Shown: positions 1-9,149 of the stretch, piece after piece
How positions within the stretch are numbered: position 1 is the first letter of the stretch
Layout of the letters: each line of letters begins with the position of its first letter
Assembly (NCBI RefSeq): GCF_003173055.1
Contig: NZ_QGLF01000004.1
Span: 1 to 64,000 of the forward strand
Direction: 5' to 3'
Length of the DNA stretch: 64,000 nt
DNA from: Zavarzinia compransoris
Lineage (GTDB): Bacteria > Pseudomonadota > Alphaproteobacteria > Zavarziniales > Zavarziniaceae
The notes under the pieces: generated by a model
Databases searched by the model: none
Told to the model about the DNA's origin: nothing
What the model saw: only the letters and a program-made list of their open reading frames with translations
Translations under genes and position numbers: made by a program

Positions 1-914
1 CGCTGTGCCGCCTCGGCCTCGGCCAGCCTGTCCTGATGCTCCTGCTGGAGGCGGGCGATCTCGTCGTCACGCCCGGCAAGGGCGGCGGCATGCGCGGTCG
101 CTGCGTCCGCCGCTGCCGCTGCGTCCGCCGTCGCCTGGACTTGGAGGGTCTCGACGAGCGCGTTGTGCTCCCGATCGTCCTGTTCCTTGGCCAGATGTGC
201 TGCCGTCAGACGGGTCTCGCCCTCGGCGATCGCCCGGGACAGGTCGGCCTCGAGGCCGGCGATCCGGGTGCCCAGGCTCTGTTCGGCGGCTGTTTTCTGT
301 GCTTCGAGAGCGGCGATGCTGGCGTCATGGGCAGCGCCAGTCTTTGCCAGATGTTCCTCAAATTCCGCGACACGCGTTGCAAAATGTTGCTCGACCTCGG
401 CTTTCGCCGTTCCCGCCATGGCCAGGCGTGCTTCAAGATCGGCCACATGCCCGGCATGGGACAGTTCCAGCGCGGCGATTTGCCCCGACAGCCGCTCGGC
501 TGCCTCGGCGCCGGCCGCGATGATGTCCGCCTGCTTCGCCTCGTGTTCGGCGCTCGCCGCGGCGATGTCGTGCTTCAGCTGCTGTACTTGATCAAGCAGG
601 GCGGCCTCTCTCGCCCGGCCGGCGGCTTCCATGTTGGCCACTGACTGGTAATCGGCATGCAATGCCGCGAAATTCCGTTCCTGGGCTTCGATCCTGCCGC
701 GCAGCGCATATTCATTTTCCTGCCAGGCGCCTTCGGCCGCAGCCAGGTGTTCCTGAAGGTCTGCGTATTGCTCGTTACGCTGTCTGTCGAATTCGTCCCG
801 CGCTGCATTCAGCGCCGCGGTTTCGCTCTGCAAATCTGAATATCTGGCCTCTACGTCAGATAGATCCGCCTTGAGCTTTGCCAACTCTCTCCCGTACAGA
901 AAAAATTTAGCCAT
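1..914 (-). CDS. Coiled-coil protein, N-terminal part (continues past the left edge)
   Basis: An uninterrupted minus-strand frame opens at an ATG at 914 and reads 304 codons to the window edge without a stop. It begins MAKFFLYGRELAKLKADL and is then almost wholly alanine, glutamate, leucine and glutamine, with heptad-like spacing (for example AALEAQKTAAEQSLG), so nearly all the visible part should be a long helical coiled coil. No signal peptide or membrane segment is seen. It sits beside an ABC-type polysaccharide exporter; in such loci long coiled coils often precede glycosyltransferase domains or act as chain-length rulers, but any such domain lies outside the window. No strong Shine-Dalgarno is visible before the ATG. 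The function is not assigned. Confidence 0.8.
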   Translation of the reverse strand, partial: MAKFFLYGRELAKLKADLSDVEARYSDLQSETAALNAARDEFDRQRNEQYADLQEHLAAAEGAWQENEYALRGRIEAQERNFAALHADYQSVANMEAAGRAREAALLDQVQQLKHDIAAASAEHEAKQADIIAAGAEAAERLSGQIAALELSHAGHVADLEARLAMAGTAKAEVEQHFATRVAEFEEHLAKTGAAHDASIAALEAQKTAAEQSLGTRIAGLEADLSRAIAEGETRLTAAHLAKEQDDREHNALVETLQVQATADAAAAADAATAHAAALAGRDDEIARLQQEHQDRLAEAEAAQ

Positions 915-1812
915 AGCTGTGCTTTCTGGATCTGCAGGTCAATTCCCGCTGTTTTCGGGCAACACATAGAAATCGGAGAGTTACACAGAAGATGCTTCAC
1001 GTTGGTTAATGCGGTTATCCGACAAATCTCTATGATTGTGTGCGCAACTCTGCATTCGCATTCCAGGCGTCGGCGCCGTCTGGCTTCTGCGCTGGCATTC
1101 GGGATATCAGCGGAATATACCACGCGGCCACCCCGCTTTAGGTATCTCCATGAGTCGATATTCATTTTGCCGCGTCGGCGGCAGGGGGGCAAGCAAAGGC
1201 AACCACCGGGTGTTCTGTGGATCATCCCCGTTCCACGGGCGCGGCGCCCGGGGAGGCTTCGCCCGCCGGAAATACGCTCGCGGCCTTGCCACCATCGGCA
1301 TCCCCGGGGCCGCCACGAAGACTGCCTCGCCAACCTCGCCTGTAATGTCAGGCGCTACGGAGCGCCAGCCGGCAACCTGAAGAGCCCGTGGGAGGGGCAG
1401 GGCCTTCTCGGCCATTGCCCTGCGCCCCAGATCAAGGCGCTCGATGCCGGTCCGACGCCATATTCGATGCAGGCGCCGCCGCGATGCAGGCTCTTCGGTG
1501 TGTCCAGGCGATGAGCCCGTGCGGGCAGCAGGAAAGATGGCGATGGCGCGGATTTCCTGCCCGAGATGATCGGCTTGCCCCCCTGGCGTTTGACTGATAC
1601 GAGAATGTCCCTGCACATCGTTGGCGATGGCTCCCTGCCTGTCCGTCATCGACAGGGGTGCGGAAACGAGTGATGGCTCCGCGACAGCATTGGCGAGCAC
1701 TTCGATTGCTTGAATCGATGAAACGGAAATCGATGAAACGGACAGGGGTCAAGTTGTCGGGGTTGGTTTTTCGACCGACGGCGCCGCTTAAGCGGGGGAG
1801 TTAAAAGTCTAA
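915..1812. other. Gene-free stretch between divergent genes (898 bases)
   Basis: No convincing gene is seen. The first 150 bases are relatively AT-rich and probably hold the promoter of the minus-strand coiled-coil gene. The rest (about 1100-1700) is GC-rich and open in several frames on both strands, but the predicted peptides are rich in Arg, Pro and Gly with no domain or motif, as expected of chance frames. It may be a decayed gene; I cannot name one. The segment before 1813 holds a short tandem repeat and presumably the promoter of the exporter operon. Confidence 0.5.
1713..1742. repeat. Tandem repeat, 2 x 15 bases
   Basis: The unit AATCGATGAAACGGA occurs twice in direct succession with no mismatch, about 70 bases upstream of the kpsE-like start. 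It could be a slippage product or a regulator site in the exporter promoter region. Confidence 0.8.
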
Positions 1813-2919
1813 ATGAAATTCTCTCATTTTATCATTCGGAACCTTTGGTTCATCCTTATTGTTGTTTTGCCGACATTTGGCGCGACCGTCTATTATACCG
1901 CGATTGCTTCGGATATTTATCTTTCCGAGGCCAAGTATATTGTGCGCAGTCCCAATCGCACGCAATTGTCCGCCCTGTCGAGCGTGCTGCAAGGCTCGGG
2001 CCTGGTCAAGGCGCAGGACGACACCTATGCGGTGAACGATTTCCTGCAATCCCGCGACGCGGTGAAGGCGATCCAGGCCAGCAACATCGACCTGCGCCAG
2101 ATCTACGGCAGGCCCGACACCGACTATTTTGCCCGCTATCCGAATATCCTGTTCGATACGAGCGATGAGGGCCTCTACAAATATTATTTGAAGCGGGTCG
2201 TCGTTGCGCTCGACAACAGCACCGGGATCACCACGCTGAGCGTGAAGGCTTTCCGCCCCGAAGATGCGAGAATCGTGGCTGCGGCGGCCTTGGTGGCCGG
2301 CGAGAGCCTGATCAACCAGCTGAGCGCGCGAGCGCAGGAAAATGCCCTGCGCGATGCCCAGAACGAGGTCCGCAACGCCGAAGAACGGGTGAAAGCCGCC
2401 GAGAAATCGCTTCTCGACTATCGCGAGCGCGAAATCATCATCGATCCGACCAAGCAGTCCGTGTTGCTGATCGAGGGGATCGCCAAGCTCCAGGCCGAGT
2501 TGTCGATGGCCAATGCGCAATTGTCGCAGGTGCTGCAGAGCTCGCCCAACAGTCCGCTGGTGCCCACGCTGCGGGCGACGGTCCGGGCCCTTGAAGAGGA
2601 AATCATCCGCGAACGGGCCAAGGTCGCGGGCGCTTCCGGCGCCATGGCGCAGAAAATCGCCGACTACCAGTTGCTGATCCTCGAGCAGGAATTCGCGTCG
2701 AAGGCCTTGGCCTCTGCGACCGCCAGCCTCGAAACCGCCCGCATGGAGGCGCAGCGCCAGCATTTCTATCTCGAGCGCGTCGTCGAGCCGAATGCGCCTG
2801 ACGTCGGACTCTATCCGAAGCGCATCGTCTCGATCGCCATCGTTCTGATTTCCGGCCTGGTGCTCTACTTCATGTTGTGGCTGTTGCTCCTGGGGGTGCG
2901 AGATCATGCCAACAGATAG
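1813..2919 (+). CDS. kpsE: KpsE/BexC/CtrB-type capsule export inner-membrane protein
   Basis: Polysaccharide co-polymerase/adaptor of ABC-transporter-dependent capsule export. Members of this family anchor in the inner membrane and project into the periplasm to link the ABC transporter with the outer-membrane channel. The 368-residue protein has a membrane helix near residues 8-30, a periplasmic domain rich in predicted coiled coil (about 170-310, with stretches such as NAEERVKAAEKSLLDYRE), a PNAPD-type turn before the second membrane helix at about 338-362, and a short cytoplasmic tail. This hairpin topology and length are typical of the family. A GGGGAG sequence precedes the ATG. The stop overlaps the start of the permease gene by 14 bases, so the two are translationally coupled. 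Confidence 0.88.
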   Translation: MKFSHFIIRNLWFILIVVLPTFGATVYYTAIASDIYLSEAKYIVRSPNRTQLSALSSVLQGSGLVKAQDDTYAVNDFLQSRDAVKAIQASNIDLRQIYGRPDTDYFARYPNILFDTSDEGLYKYYLKRVVVALDNSTGITTLSVKAFRPEDARIVAAAALVAGESLINQLSARAQENALRDAQNEVRNAEERVKAAEKSLLDYREREIIIDPTKQSVLLIEGIAKLQAELSMANAQLSQVLQSSPNSPLVPTLRATVRALEEEIIRERAKVAGASGAMAQKIADYQLLILEQEFASKALASATASLETARMEAQRQHFYLERVVEPNAPDVGLYPKRIVSIAIVLISGLVLYFMLWLLLLGVRDHANR

Positions 2920-3736
2920 GGGCCTCGGCCGGGCGGCGCTGAAACCCACCTACCCCAAGACCCTGTTCCAGTCCTTCGCCCTTGAGGGGCAAATTCTGCT
3001 GGCCCTGATCATGCGGGAGATGCACACCCGCTATGGGCGCGAAAATCTGGGCTTTCTGTGGGTGATGGCCGAACCCCTGCTTTTCGGCGTCGCCGTTGCC
3101 TTCCTTTGGGGGGCGATGAAACCCGCCTATGAACATGGCATCGGCGTCTTCACCATCACCGTTTCCGGCTACATGCCCATGGTGATGTGGCGCGGCGTCT
3201 TCTCCCGCTCGGTCCTGGCATTTCGCGCCAATGCCGCGCTCATGTATCATCAGCGGATCCGGCTGATCAATTTCGTCACGTCGCGGGTGGTGATCGAGGT
3301 TTTCGGCGTCATCCTTGCCTACGTCATCGCGTCCTCGCTGTTTATCTTCATCGGCCTGATGGATTGGCCGACGGATCTCGGACCGTTCTATGCGGGCTGG
3401 CTGCTCCACATCTATTGGGTCTTCGCCACGGGCGTGTTCGTCTCGGCCGTGAGCGAGATGTCGGATTTCATCGAGAAGGTGACGGGCCTTCTCTCCTATA
3501 TCTACATTCCCTTGTCCGGCGCCTTCTTCATGGTCGACTGGCTGCCGGCCGCCTATCGGCCCCTCGCGCTGCTGATGCCCAGCGTCCACGCCTATGAAAT
3601 CATGCGGGAGGGACTTCTGCCGCCGGGCTACGCAACCCACTACGATGTGGTCTATGCCGTCTCATTCTGCACGGTCTTGCTGCTGGTCGGGCTTCTCCTG
3701 CTCCGCCGAGCGCCCGATTTCATGCGCATCAACTGA
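2906..3736 (+). CDS. kpsM: KpsM-type ABC-2 polysaccharide export permease
   Basis: Membrane subunit of the ABC transporter that moves a lipid-linked capsular or related polysaccharide across the inner membrane. The 276-residue protein has the ABC-2 layout: a cytoplasmic N-terminus with the family-like segment ALIMREMHTRYGRENLGF, then about six hydrophobic helices. The region FFMVDWLPAAYRPLALLMP and the ending RAPDFMRIN resemble KpsM/BexB/CtrC proteins. It begins inside the end of the kpsE gene and is followed after 12 bases by the ATPase gene, so the three form one operon. The polymer is not identified by the sequence. Confidence 0.9.
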   Translation: MPTDRGLGRAALKPTYPKTLFQSFALEGQILLALIMREMHTRYGRENLGFLWVMAEPLLFGVAVAFLWGAMKPAYEHGIGVFTITVSGYMPMVMWRGVFSRSVLAFRANAALMYHQRIRLINFVTSRVVIEVFGVILAYVIASSLFIFIGLMDWPTDLGPFYAGWLLHIYWVFATGVFVSAVSEMSDFIEKVTGLLSYIYIPLSGAFFMVDWLPAAYRPLALLMPSVHAYEIMREGLLPPGYATHYDVVYAVSFCTVLLLVGLLLLRRAPDFMRIN

Positions 3737-3748
3737 CGGCGCCACCGG

Positions 3749-4411
3749 ATGTTGAACGTTACCAATGTCGCCAAGTTCTACCACACCGAATCCGGGCATA
3801 AGCTGTGGGCGCTGCGCGACGTCAGCTTCAGCCTGGCGCCGGAGCGGAAACTGGGCTTGGTCGGCTCCAACGGCGCGGGCAAGTCGACATTGATCCGCCT
3901 GCTCGGTGGGATCGAAAAGCCGGCAGCGGGCAAAATCGACCTGAACGGCATGACCATGTCGTGGCCGCTGGGCTTTTCCGGCGGGTGTCAGGGCGGCCTC
4001 AGCGGCATCGACAATGTCCGCTTCCTTGCCAAGGTCTATGGAGTGGACTTCAAGCAGTTGCTTGCTTTTGTCTATGACTTCTCCGAGTTGGGCGAGCATA
4101 TGCGGGAACCCGCCCGGACTTATTCGACCGGCATGCAGGCTCGATTGAATTTCGCCCTTTCGGTCGCCTTCGATTTTGACTGCTATCTGATCGACGAAGT
4201 AATTCTTGCCGGTGACGCGCGCTTTCATGCCAAATGCCAGGAATATCTGTTCAACCGGAACAGCAAGAAAGCCATGGTTATCGCCTCTCACAGCTTGCAG
4301 TTCCTGGCTGAAATCTGCGACTCAATACTCGTTCTCGACAATGGCGTGAGTTTTCACTTCGAAAATCCACACGATGGCATCGAATTTCATGCCCAATTGC
4401 AGGGTGTTTGA
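3749..4411 (+). CDS. kpsT: KpsT-type ABC transporter ATP-binding protein
   Basis: ATPase partner of the KpsM-type permease. The 220-residue length matches KpsT/BexA/CtrD. Walker A is GSNGAGKST at residues 39-47, the signature is the family-specific YSTGMQ at 125-130 in place of LSGGQ, and Walker B is CYLIDE at 145-150. ASHS near the end supplies the switch histidine. There is no C-terminal carbohydrate-binding domain of the Wzt kind, so substrate recognition is not expected to depend on a capped O-antigen end. No further gene of this group follows on this strand before the unknown gene at 4667; kpsD-, kpsC- and kpsS-like genes are not in the window. Confidence 0.92.
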   Translation: MLNVTNVAKFYHTESGHKLWALRDVSFSLAPERKLGLVGSNGAGKSTLIRLLGGIEKPAAGKIDLNGMTMSWPLGFSGGCQGGLSGIDNVRFLAKVYGVDFKQLLAFVYDFSELGEHMREPARTYSTGMQARLNFALSVAFDFDCYLIDEVILAGDARFHAKCQEYLFNRNSKKAMVIASHSLQFLAEICDSILVLDNGVSFHFENPHDGIEFHAQLQGV

Positions 4412-4666
4412 GGCGGCCTGTTGCGGCTCGAAGGGGATGTGAGGGGACGGCCGGGTTCCGCAATACCCGCCCGGCCCTTGGCGGACCGTTCTGTTGAGCC
4501 GCGCCGGCATCATTTGCCCGCCTTCGCGCCGGGCCGCCGGCGCCCCCGATTGGGGGTTCCTCAACTGCAGAATGTGCTATAAATTCCAAAGGGCTACAGA
4601 TGTGCTGCTGTGGATCTCTGGTGTGACGTCTGCTGGATAGTTATTCATATAAAAAATGGAATGATA

Positions 4667-6340
4667 ATGGCTGGTAAGGTCGATCCGGTATTTCCCGATG
4701 CGACGTCAGGACAGATTTCTTCTGTCCGCGCTGGAGTGGTAACCGGGCGTTTGTCGTTCGACGCCGACGCCGCCAGCAAGGTGACGGTCGAGATTTTCAT
4801 CGATGGCCTGAAAATCGGCGAAGTTGAAGTCGAACGCGGTCCCGGCGAAGACGATGTCGGGTTCGCAATCGTCCTGCCGCCCGACCTGGTGTTGACGGCG
4901 CCGGCCACCGTTCGCGGCCGCATCGCGGCCAGCGGCCGGGAACTGGCCGCCCCCGTACTCTTGGCGACGGAGGATGACCTGAGGCGCGCGGTCACCGCGG
5001 CCGAGGGGGTGGTGGTCCTCAGGGACGGCGCGCTCCACGTCACCTTGACCGGGGTCGCCGCGGCGGTTCTGCCGCTCGTCGTCGAAGTGAGCGACGGAAG
5101 CGGCAAGGATGTCGCCAGGCTGGCGGTCGAGCGGCCCGTTGTCGAGGCGGGCCCGGACGGGCTTCTGCCGCCTCTCGACCTTGTCGTGCCGCTGCCGGTG
5201 CAGTCGCTTCTCAATATCGGCTCGGTCGCCCTGCAGGTTCGGCTGGCAGGCCGGCGCGAGGCATTCGCGGGGAGCCCTATCGTCATCTCTGCGGACACCG
5301 GCGCAGTCCTTGCCCAGCGGGTGGTGGCGGCCGAAACCGGGCTGAGGCTCCTGTCCGAGGAATTCGCCGATTTGCGGCGCAATCTGGCGCGCGATGTCGC
5401 CCGGCTGTTCTATGATTTTGCCGTGCCGCGCGTCGATGCCATGGTCGAAATCCAGCGGTTCCAGATCGAACGGCAACTGCTGGCTCTATGGCAGGCCGTC
5501 GCCCCCGATGAAGCACCGGCCCTCATCCCGCGGACGAAGCAGCCCGACCGTGCGCAGCTTTTGCTGGCCGGAGGCTTCTCCGGTTACGGCTGGTCGGAGC
5601 CCGATCCCGAGCTTCGGGGCGAGCGGTGGTTTCGCGGCACCGGGTTCGTCCTGCTCGAAGTCGCCGGCCGGCAGCCCTTGTTTCTGGAAATCAGCGGGAC
5701 GAAGTGTGGCGAGCATGTCGACCTCGCGCGCATGACGGTGGCGGTCAACGGCCACATCGCCGCCGGCGGCGGCTATCCTACGGCCACGGGCTGGGCCTAT
5801 GTCGCGCCTCTGCCCTTTGGCGTGGTCGCCGCTAACGGCCTCGCCGCCGTCACGATTTCGACCGTCGAGGCTCAGCGCCCCGGCGCGGCGCGGGCTGGTG
5901 GCGATCTGTCCGTCGGGGCCATCGAGGTCGGGCCCGCCAAGCCGCTGCCGGTGCTCGGCATCGGCGATGACGCCCTGGTCGCGGGCTGGGGCGATGTGGA
6001 ATATGACGGTGAACACGTACCGTTTCGCTGGATGGAGGAACAGGGGGTCATCCTGCTGCCCGCGACGGCCGCCGGCCGGCTCATCCTCAGCGGTCCGATG
6101 ACCGTCGTCGGCGATCCGGCGACGCAGCTGAAGGCCCGGGGCCGTTCGGGGGATCTGCCCCTCGTCGACAGCAGTTTTGACGGCAGGCGCTGGCAGATGG
6201 TGTTTTCGCTTGACCGTCGGGGCCTGCGCACCGATGGCCTGGAGGTCGTCGTTCTGCGCTCGGTCACCGCGCGCGCGTCGGAACACGACCCGCGCATGAT
6301 CAGCGTGGCCATCGGCGGGGTCGCCGTCGACGAGGCTTGA
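4667..6340 (+). CDS. Unknown polysaccharide-locus protein with two similar C-terminal modules
   Basis: I do not recognise this family. The start at 4667 (MAGKVDPVFPDATSG) has a GGA six bases upstream; in-frame ATG 4661 and GTG 4610 are alternatives, but the GTG adds an unlikely Cys/Trp-rich segment. There is no signal peptide. Residues 1-210 are beta-rich, about 220-290 are helical (RVVAAETGLRLLSEEFADL, VEIQRFQIERQLLALW), and the last 260 residues hold two similar modules. Module one, from about residue 306, has GYGW then RWFRGTGFVLLEV; module two, from about 438, has VAGW then FRWMEEQGVILLP. A comparable GAWSR...WL region with WHRIIVPFAPSARG occurs near the C-terminus of the neighbouring glycosyltransferase. 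A role in assembling or modifying the exported polymer is inferred only from position. Confidence 0.75.
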   Translation: MAGKVDPVFPDATSGQISSVRAGVVTGRLSFDADAASKVTVEIFIDGLKIGEVEVERGPGEDDVGFAIVLPPDLVLTAPATVRGRIAASGRELAAPVLLATEDDLRRAVTAAEGVVVLRDGALHVTLTGVAAAVLPLVVEVSDGSGKDVARLAVERPVVEAGPDGLLPPLDLVVPLPVQSLLNIGSVALQVRLAGRREAFAGSPIVISADTGAVLAQRVVAAETGLRLLSEEFADLRRNLARDVARLFYDFAVPRVDAMVEIQRFQIERQLLALWQAVAPDEAPALIPRTKQPDRAQLLLAGGFSGYGWSEPDPELRGERWFRGTGFVLLEVAGRQPLFLEISGTKCGEHVDLARMTVAVNGHIAAGGGYPTATGWAYVAPLPFGVVAANGLAAVTISTVEAQRPGAARAGGDLSVGAIEVGPAKPLPVLGIGDDALVAGWGDVEYDGEHVPFRWMEEQGVILLPATAAGRLILSGPMTVVGDPATQLKARGRSGDLPLVDSSFDGRRWQMVFSLDRRGLRTDGLEVVVLRSVTARASEHDPRMISVAIGGVAVDEA

Positions 6341-6362
6341 GCCCCCGCGGCGGGAGGCCCCC

Positions 6363-9149
6363 TCAGTGGCCGAGGGGGGGGAGCAGGGCCGCGATCCGCG
6401 CCTGACTCTCCCGCAGCAGGTTGAGGAGCGGCGGCGGCAGGCGTGTGCGTTCCGGGGTCAGGCTTCGGGCAGGAAAATCGCGCACGCGCAGCATCAGGTT
6501 GCGCAGCCGCTCTGGAAGAAGTCCTTCCCGCCTGGCCATATCGTGATCGTCGCCGTTAAAATAAATCCGATATATTGGATTTGATTGGAATTCGACGTAA
6601 TCGGAATCGATCCGTTCATCAGGCCACATGTCGCCCATATCGAATTCTATACTATAGTTATTTTCGATGCGCTGCATTTTCAGCGACGTGCAGATATTGT
6701 TGGAGTATGAAAATTTCACCTCGACCTGGGCAAAATCGCCCTGCTCATAGCTCGAAAAGCTATGCGATGGTATCTCGCGAGTGAGGTCGGGAAAATCCTC
6801 GGGTTGGCGCGCCAAGGCGACGGATCTGAGGCAGAGGCCGATTCCGTGCGGGTGCTTATCGCCGCCGGTGATCGCGCGCAGCCGGTCGACCGTCAGCCGG
6901 ATGGGCAGATTGCCGCGTGCCGACGGGGCGAAGGGCACGATGATTCGATGCCATGTCCAGTCAACGGCTTCGAGCCGAAGGGCATGTCTTTCCGGCAATT
7001 CGACGTCGATCACTCTGGCGCCGGTATCGTCATGGGCGGCCATGATCTCCAAGGCGAGCCAGCCTCCCGCCGATGCGGCTTCGGCCGCCAAGGCGATTTC
7101 GGCGATGGCTGTCGTCTGCCGGCTCCAGGCCCCCTGCTGCTCCGGCGACAGGAAGCCGGTCAGTGCGGCGTGCTCCTGAAGGGCGGGGCCGCCATGCGCG
7201 CTGTCGCCGAAATCGAGAGGCGTCACGGTGCCGGGCGGGGGGGCGTCATCCGTCGCGACGGGCTGGGGCTCGCCGGCCGCCGTCAATTGTCCGATGGTCG
7301 TCGCATAGGGGAACGTCAGGCGGCTGATGCGCCGGCGCAGCCTGCGGGCGACGGGATCTCGTCCTACCGCCGCCTGATCCCGTGGCGCGCCGAACCGGAC
7401 GGCCGTCACGCTGCCGGAGGGGGCGAGGGGGCCGCGGCTGGCGGCTAGAAGCAGGAGATAGGCGACATAGTGGCGATCGACTTCGGGATCCCGGCCGAGA
7501 ACCGAGCGCAGGATTTCAGTCCGGGCAACCCAGCTGTTGGCGGCAACGGCATCGTCGAAGCGGGCGAGGGCCCGCAGGTCGAAACTGGCATTGACTGTGA
7601 CCGCGCGCCGTTCCGCAATCGTCCTGCCGAGCGGCCCTTCGAAGTTCGGGGCGTCGGCAAATTCGCCGTCACGGCATTGATCCAGGGTTGTTGCAATGGC
7701 CGCGGGCGCCTCCGTCCGGGCGAGGAGGGTTGCCACGAGATGGCGGTAATGGTGCGGGAAAACCGTCCCCGCCGGATCGGCGAGCGCGACGAAGGGGGCC
7801 TTTGCCGCCTGAAGGCCGGCCCAGAGCGATGTCGAGCCTGGGCCGGGGGGGGCTTCAACCTTCCGGACCGACAGGCCGAGGCGCCGCGCCGATTTTGCCA
7901 GCATCTCGACGCGGTGGGCGGCGGCCTTGCTCGCCACCATGACGATGCGCAGATCGAGGCCGGGCGACTTGGCCGCGGCGATCGACGAAAGAGTGGCTTC
8001 CAGGGCGGCGATTTCCCCGGTGTCGATCGGGAAGACGATGTCGCAATCGGCGGTCCCCGCCAGCGCCGGAGCGCCGGCCGCCTTCACCTCGTCGAGCAAC
8101 GGCAGCAGCACATGCTCGATTTTCGTCTCGAGCGACCAGCATTCGTCGAACCATGCCTTGCCGCGGGCGGCGCGCTGCCGGGCGTCGTCGGGATGGCTGC
8201 GGATCCAGTCGAGATGGGCCGCGACCTGATCGGCAAGCGCATGCATCGATTTCCGGGTATCGACGAAAAGGGCGATATCGGAAAGGAATTCCCGGGCGAA
8301 GGGAATATCGTCGCAAATCACCAGCGCTCCGACCGAAAGCGTCTCGAAGATCCGCATCGACGGGACGTTGCGCGTCCGATGTTCGCGGTGATGCAGGCAG
8401 AGCGCGACACCATGGCGCGCCAGCATGTCCTGGACCGAACGGCCGTCGAAGGGAAGGGGGCCGGCATAGGCATTGCCGATATGGCTCCAGCTTGCCGCGG
8501 GGCCATAGCAGTGGACCAGGCCTCGTTCCGCCAGAATCTCGAACAGAAGGCCGTGCCGGTCGCCGTCCCAATGGATCCCGACATAGGCAAGGCTCGGCTC
8601 GGGCACCTTGGCGAGGGCATCGTGAGGGGTCCGATAGGTCGTCGGCAGGAAAATCTCCCGCGCTACCGGTTTGCGAACGCCGAGACCGTGTTGACCGTCG
8701 TCGAGAAAATGCCGGAGTTCGGTGCTGCCCGCGAGGTAGCCGTCGCAGGAGCGGATCGACCGCTCGCGATAGGTGTCGCCCTCGAAAAAGCTCTGCGGGC
8801 TCCAGATGGCGGCAATGGTCGGGAAACGGGTCAGTTTGCAGCCATATTCATGGGTCAGGATCACGGCATCCGGCTGCAATTTTTCGAGATCGTCGCTGGT
8901 CACGGCGCCTGCGCATTCGATGCCCAGATTTTCGCAGGCCCGGATGAAGCGGGCGATGAATTCGCGTTCCGCGCTGTCCCTGAGGTTCGGCCAATTGTCC
9001 ACGATCGCGAGGCGCGGCCGTGGCGGGGGGGCGCGGCGCAGAAAACGGCTCAGGCCGGAAACCAATCGACGGTACCCCTCGGTCCGGAGGCCCTCCCGGC
9101 GAGAGGGAGGGGGCGGGTTGCTTGGCGGCAAGGGGGGAATCGGTGGCAT
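6363..9149 (-). CDS. Large multi-domain glycosyltransferase
   Basis: Predicted 928-residue sugar transferase. After a proline-rich start, residues 45-360 look like a GT-B or CgeB-type glycosyltransferase: a Rossmann-like opening (RPRLAIVDNWPNLRDSAE), then SMRIFETLSVGALVICDD at about 265-280, matching the nucleotide-sugar region of those enzymes, and a helical end. A second, GT-A-like segment begins near 368 (CDIVFPIDTGEIAALEATL). About 690-810 form a beta-rich module (GAWSR, WHRIIVPFAPSARG, PIRLTVDRLRAI), followed by an AT-richer unknown tail. The start at 9149 has an AGGTAG upstream and gives the first residues with protein-like composition; the frame stays open to 9905, but that part is Arg/Pro-rich and overlaps manC. 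It converges on the unknown gene at 4667-6340 with a 22-base gap. Confidence 0.82.
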   Translation of the reverse strand: MPPIPPLPPSNPPPPSRREGLRTEGYRRLVSGLSRFLRRAPPPRPRLAIVDNWPNLRDSAEREFIARFIRACENLGIECAGAVTSDDLEKLQPDAVILTHEYGCKLTRFPTIAAIWSPQSFFEGDTYRERSIRSCDGYLAGSTELRHFLDDGQHGLGVRKPVAREIFLPTTYRTPHDALAKVPEPSLAYVGIHWDGDRHGLLFEILAERGLVHCYGPAASWSHIGNAYAGPLPFDGRSVQDMLARHGVALCLHHREHRTRNVPSMRIFETLSVGALVICDDIPFAREFLSDIALFVDTRKSMHALADQVAAHLDWIRSHPDDARQRAARGKAWFDECWSLETKIEHVLLPLLDEVKAAGAPALAGTADCDIVFPIDTGEIAALEATLSSIAAAKSPGLDLRIVMVASKAAAHRVEMLAKSARRLGLSVRKVEAPPGPGSTSLWAGLQAAKAPFVALADPAGTVFPHHYRHLVATLLARTEAPAAIATTLDQCRDGEFADAPNFEGPLGRTIAERRAVTVNASFDLRALARFDDAVAANSWVARTEILRSVLGRDPEVDRHYVAYLLLLAASRGPLAPSGSVTAVRFGAPRDQAAVGRDPVARRLRRRISRLTFPYATTIGQLTAAGEPQPVATDDAPPPGTVTPLDFGDSAHGGPALQEHAALTGFLSPEQQGAWSRQTTAIAEIALAAEAASAGGWLALEIMAAHDDTGARVIDVELPERHALRLEAVDWTWHRIIVPFAPSARGNLPIRLTVDRLRAITGGDKHPHGIGLCLRSVALARQPEDFPDLTREIPSHSFSSYEQGDFAQVEVKFSYSNNICTSLKMQRIENNYSIEFDMGDMWPDERIDSDYVEFQSNPIYRIYFNGDDHDMARREGLLPERLRNLMLRVRDFPARSLTPERTRLPPPLLNLLRESQARIAALLPPLGH

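Noticed and set aside
1107-1700. 197-codon minus-strand frame in the left gene-free stretch
   Set aside because: Arg/Pro-rich, no Shine-Dalgarno, no recognisable domain, and equally open frames on the other strand.
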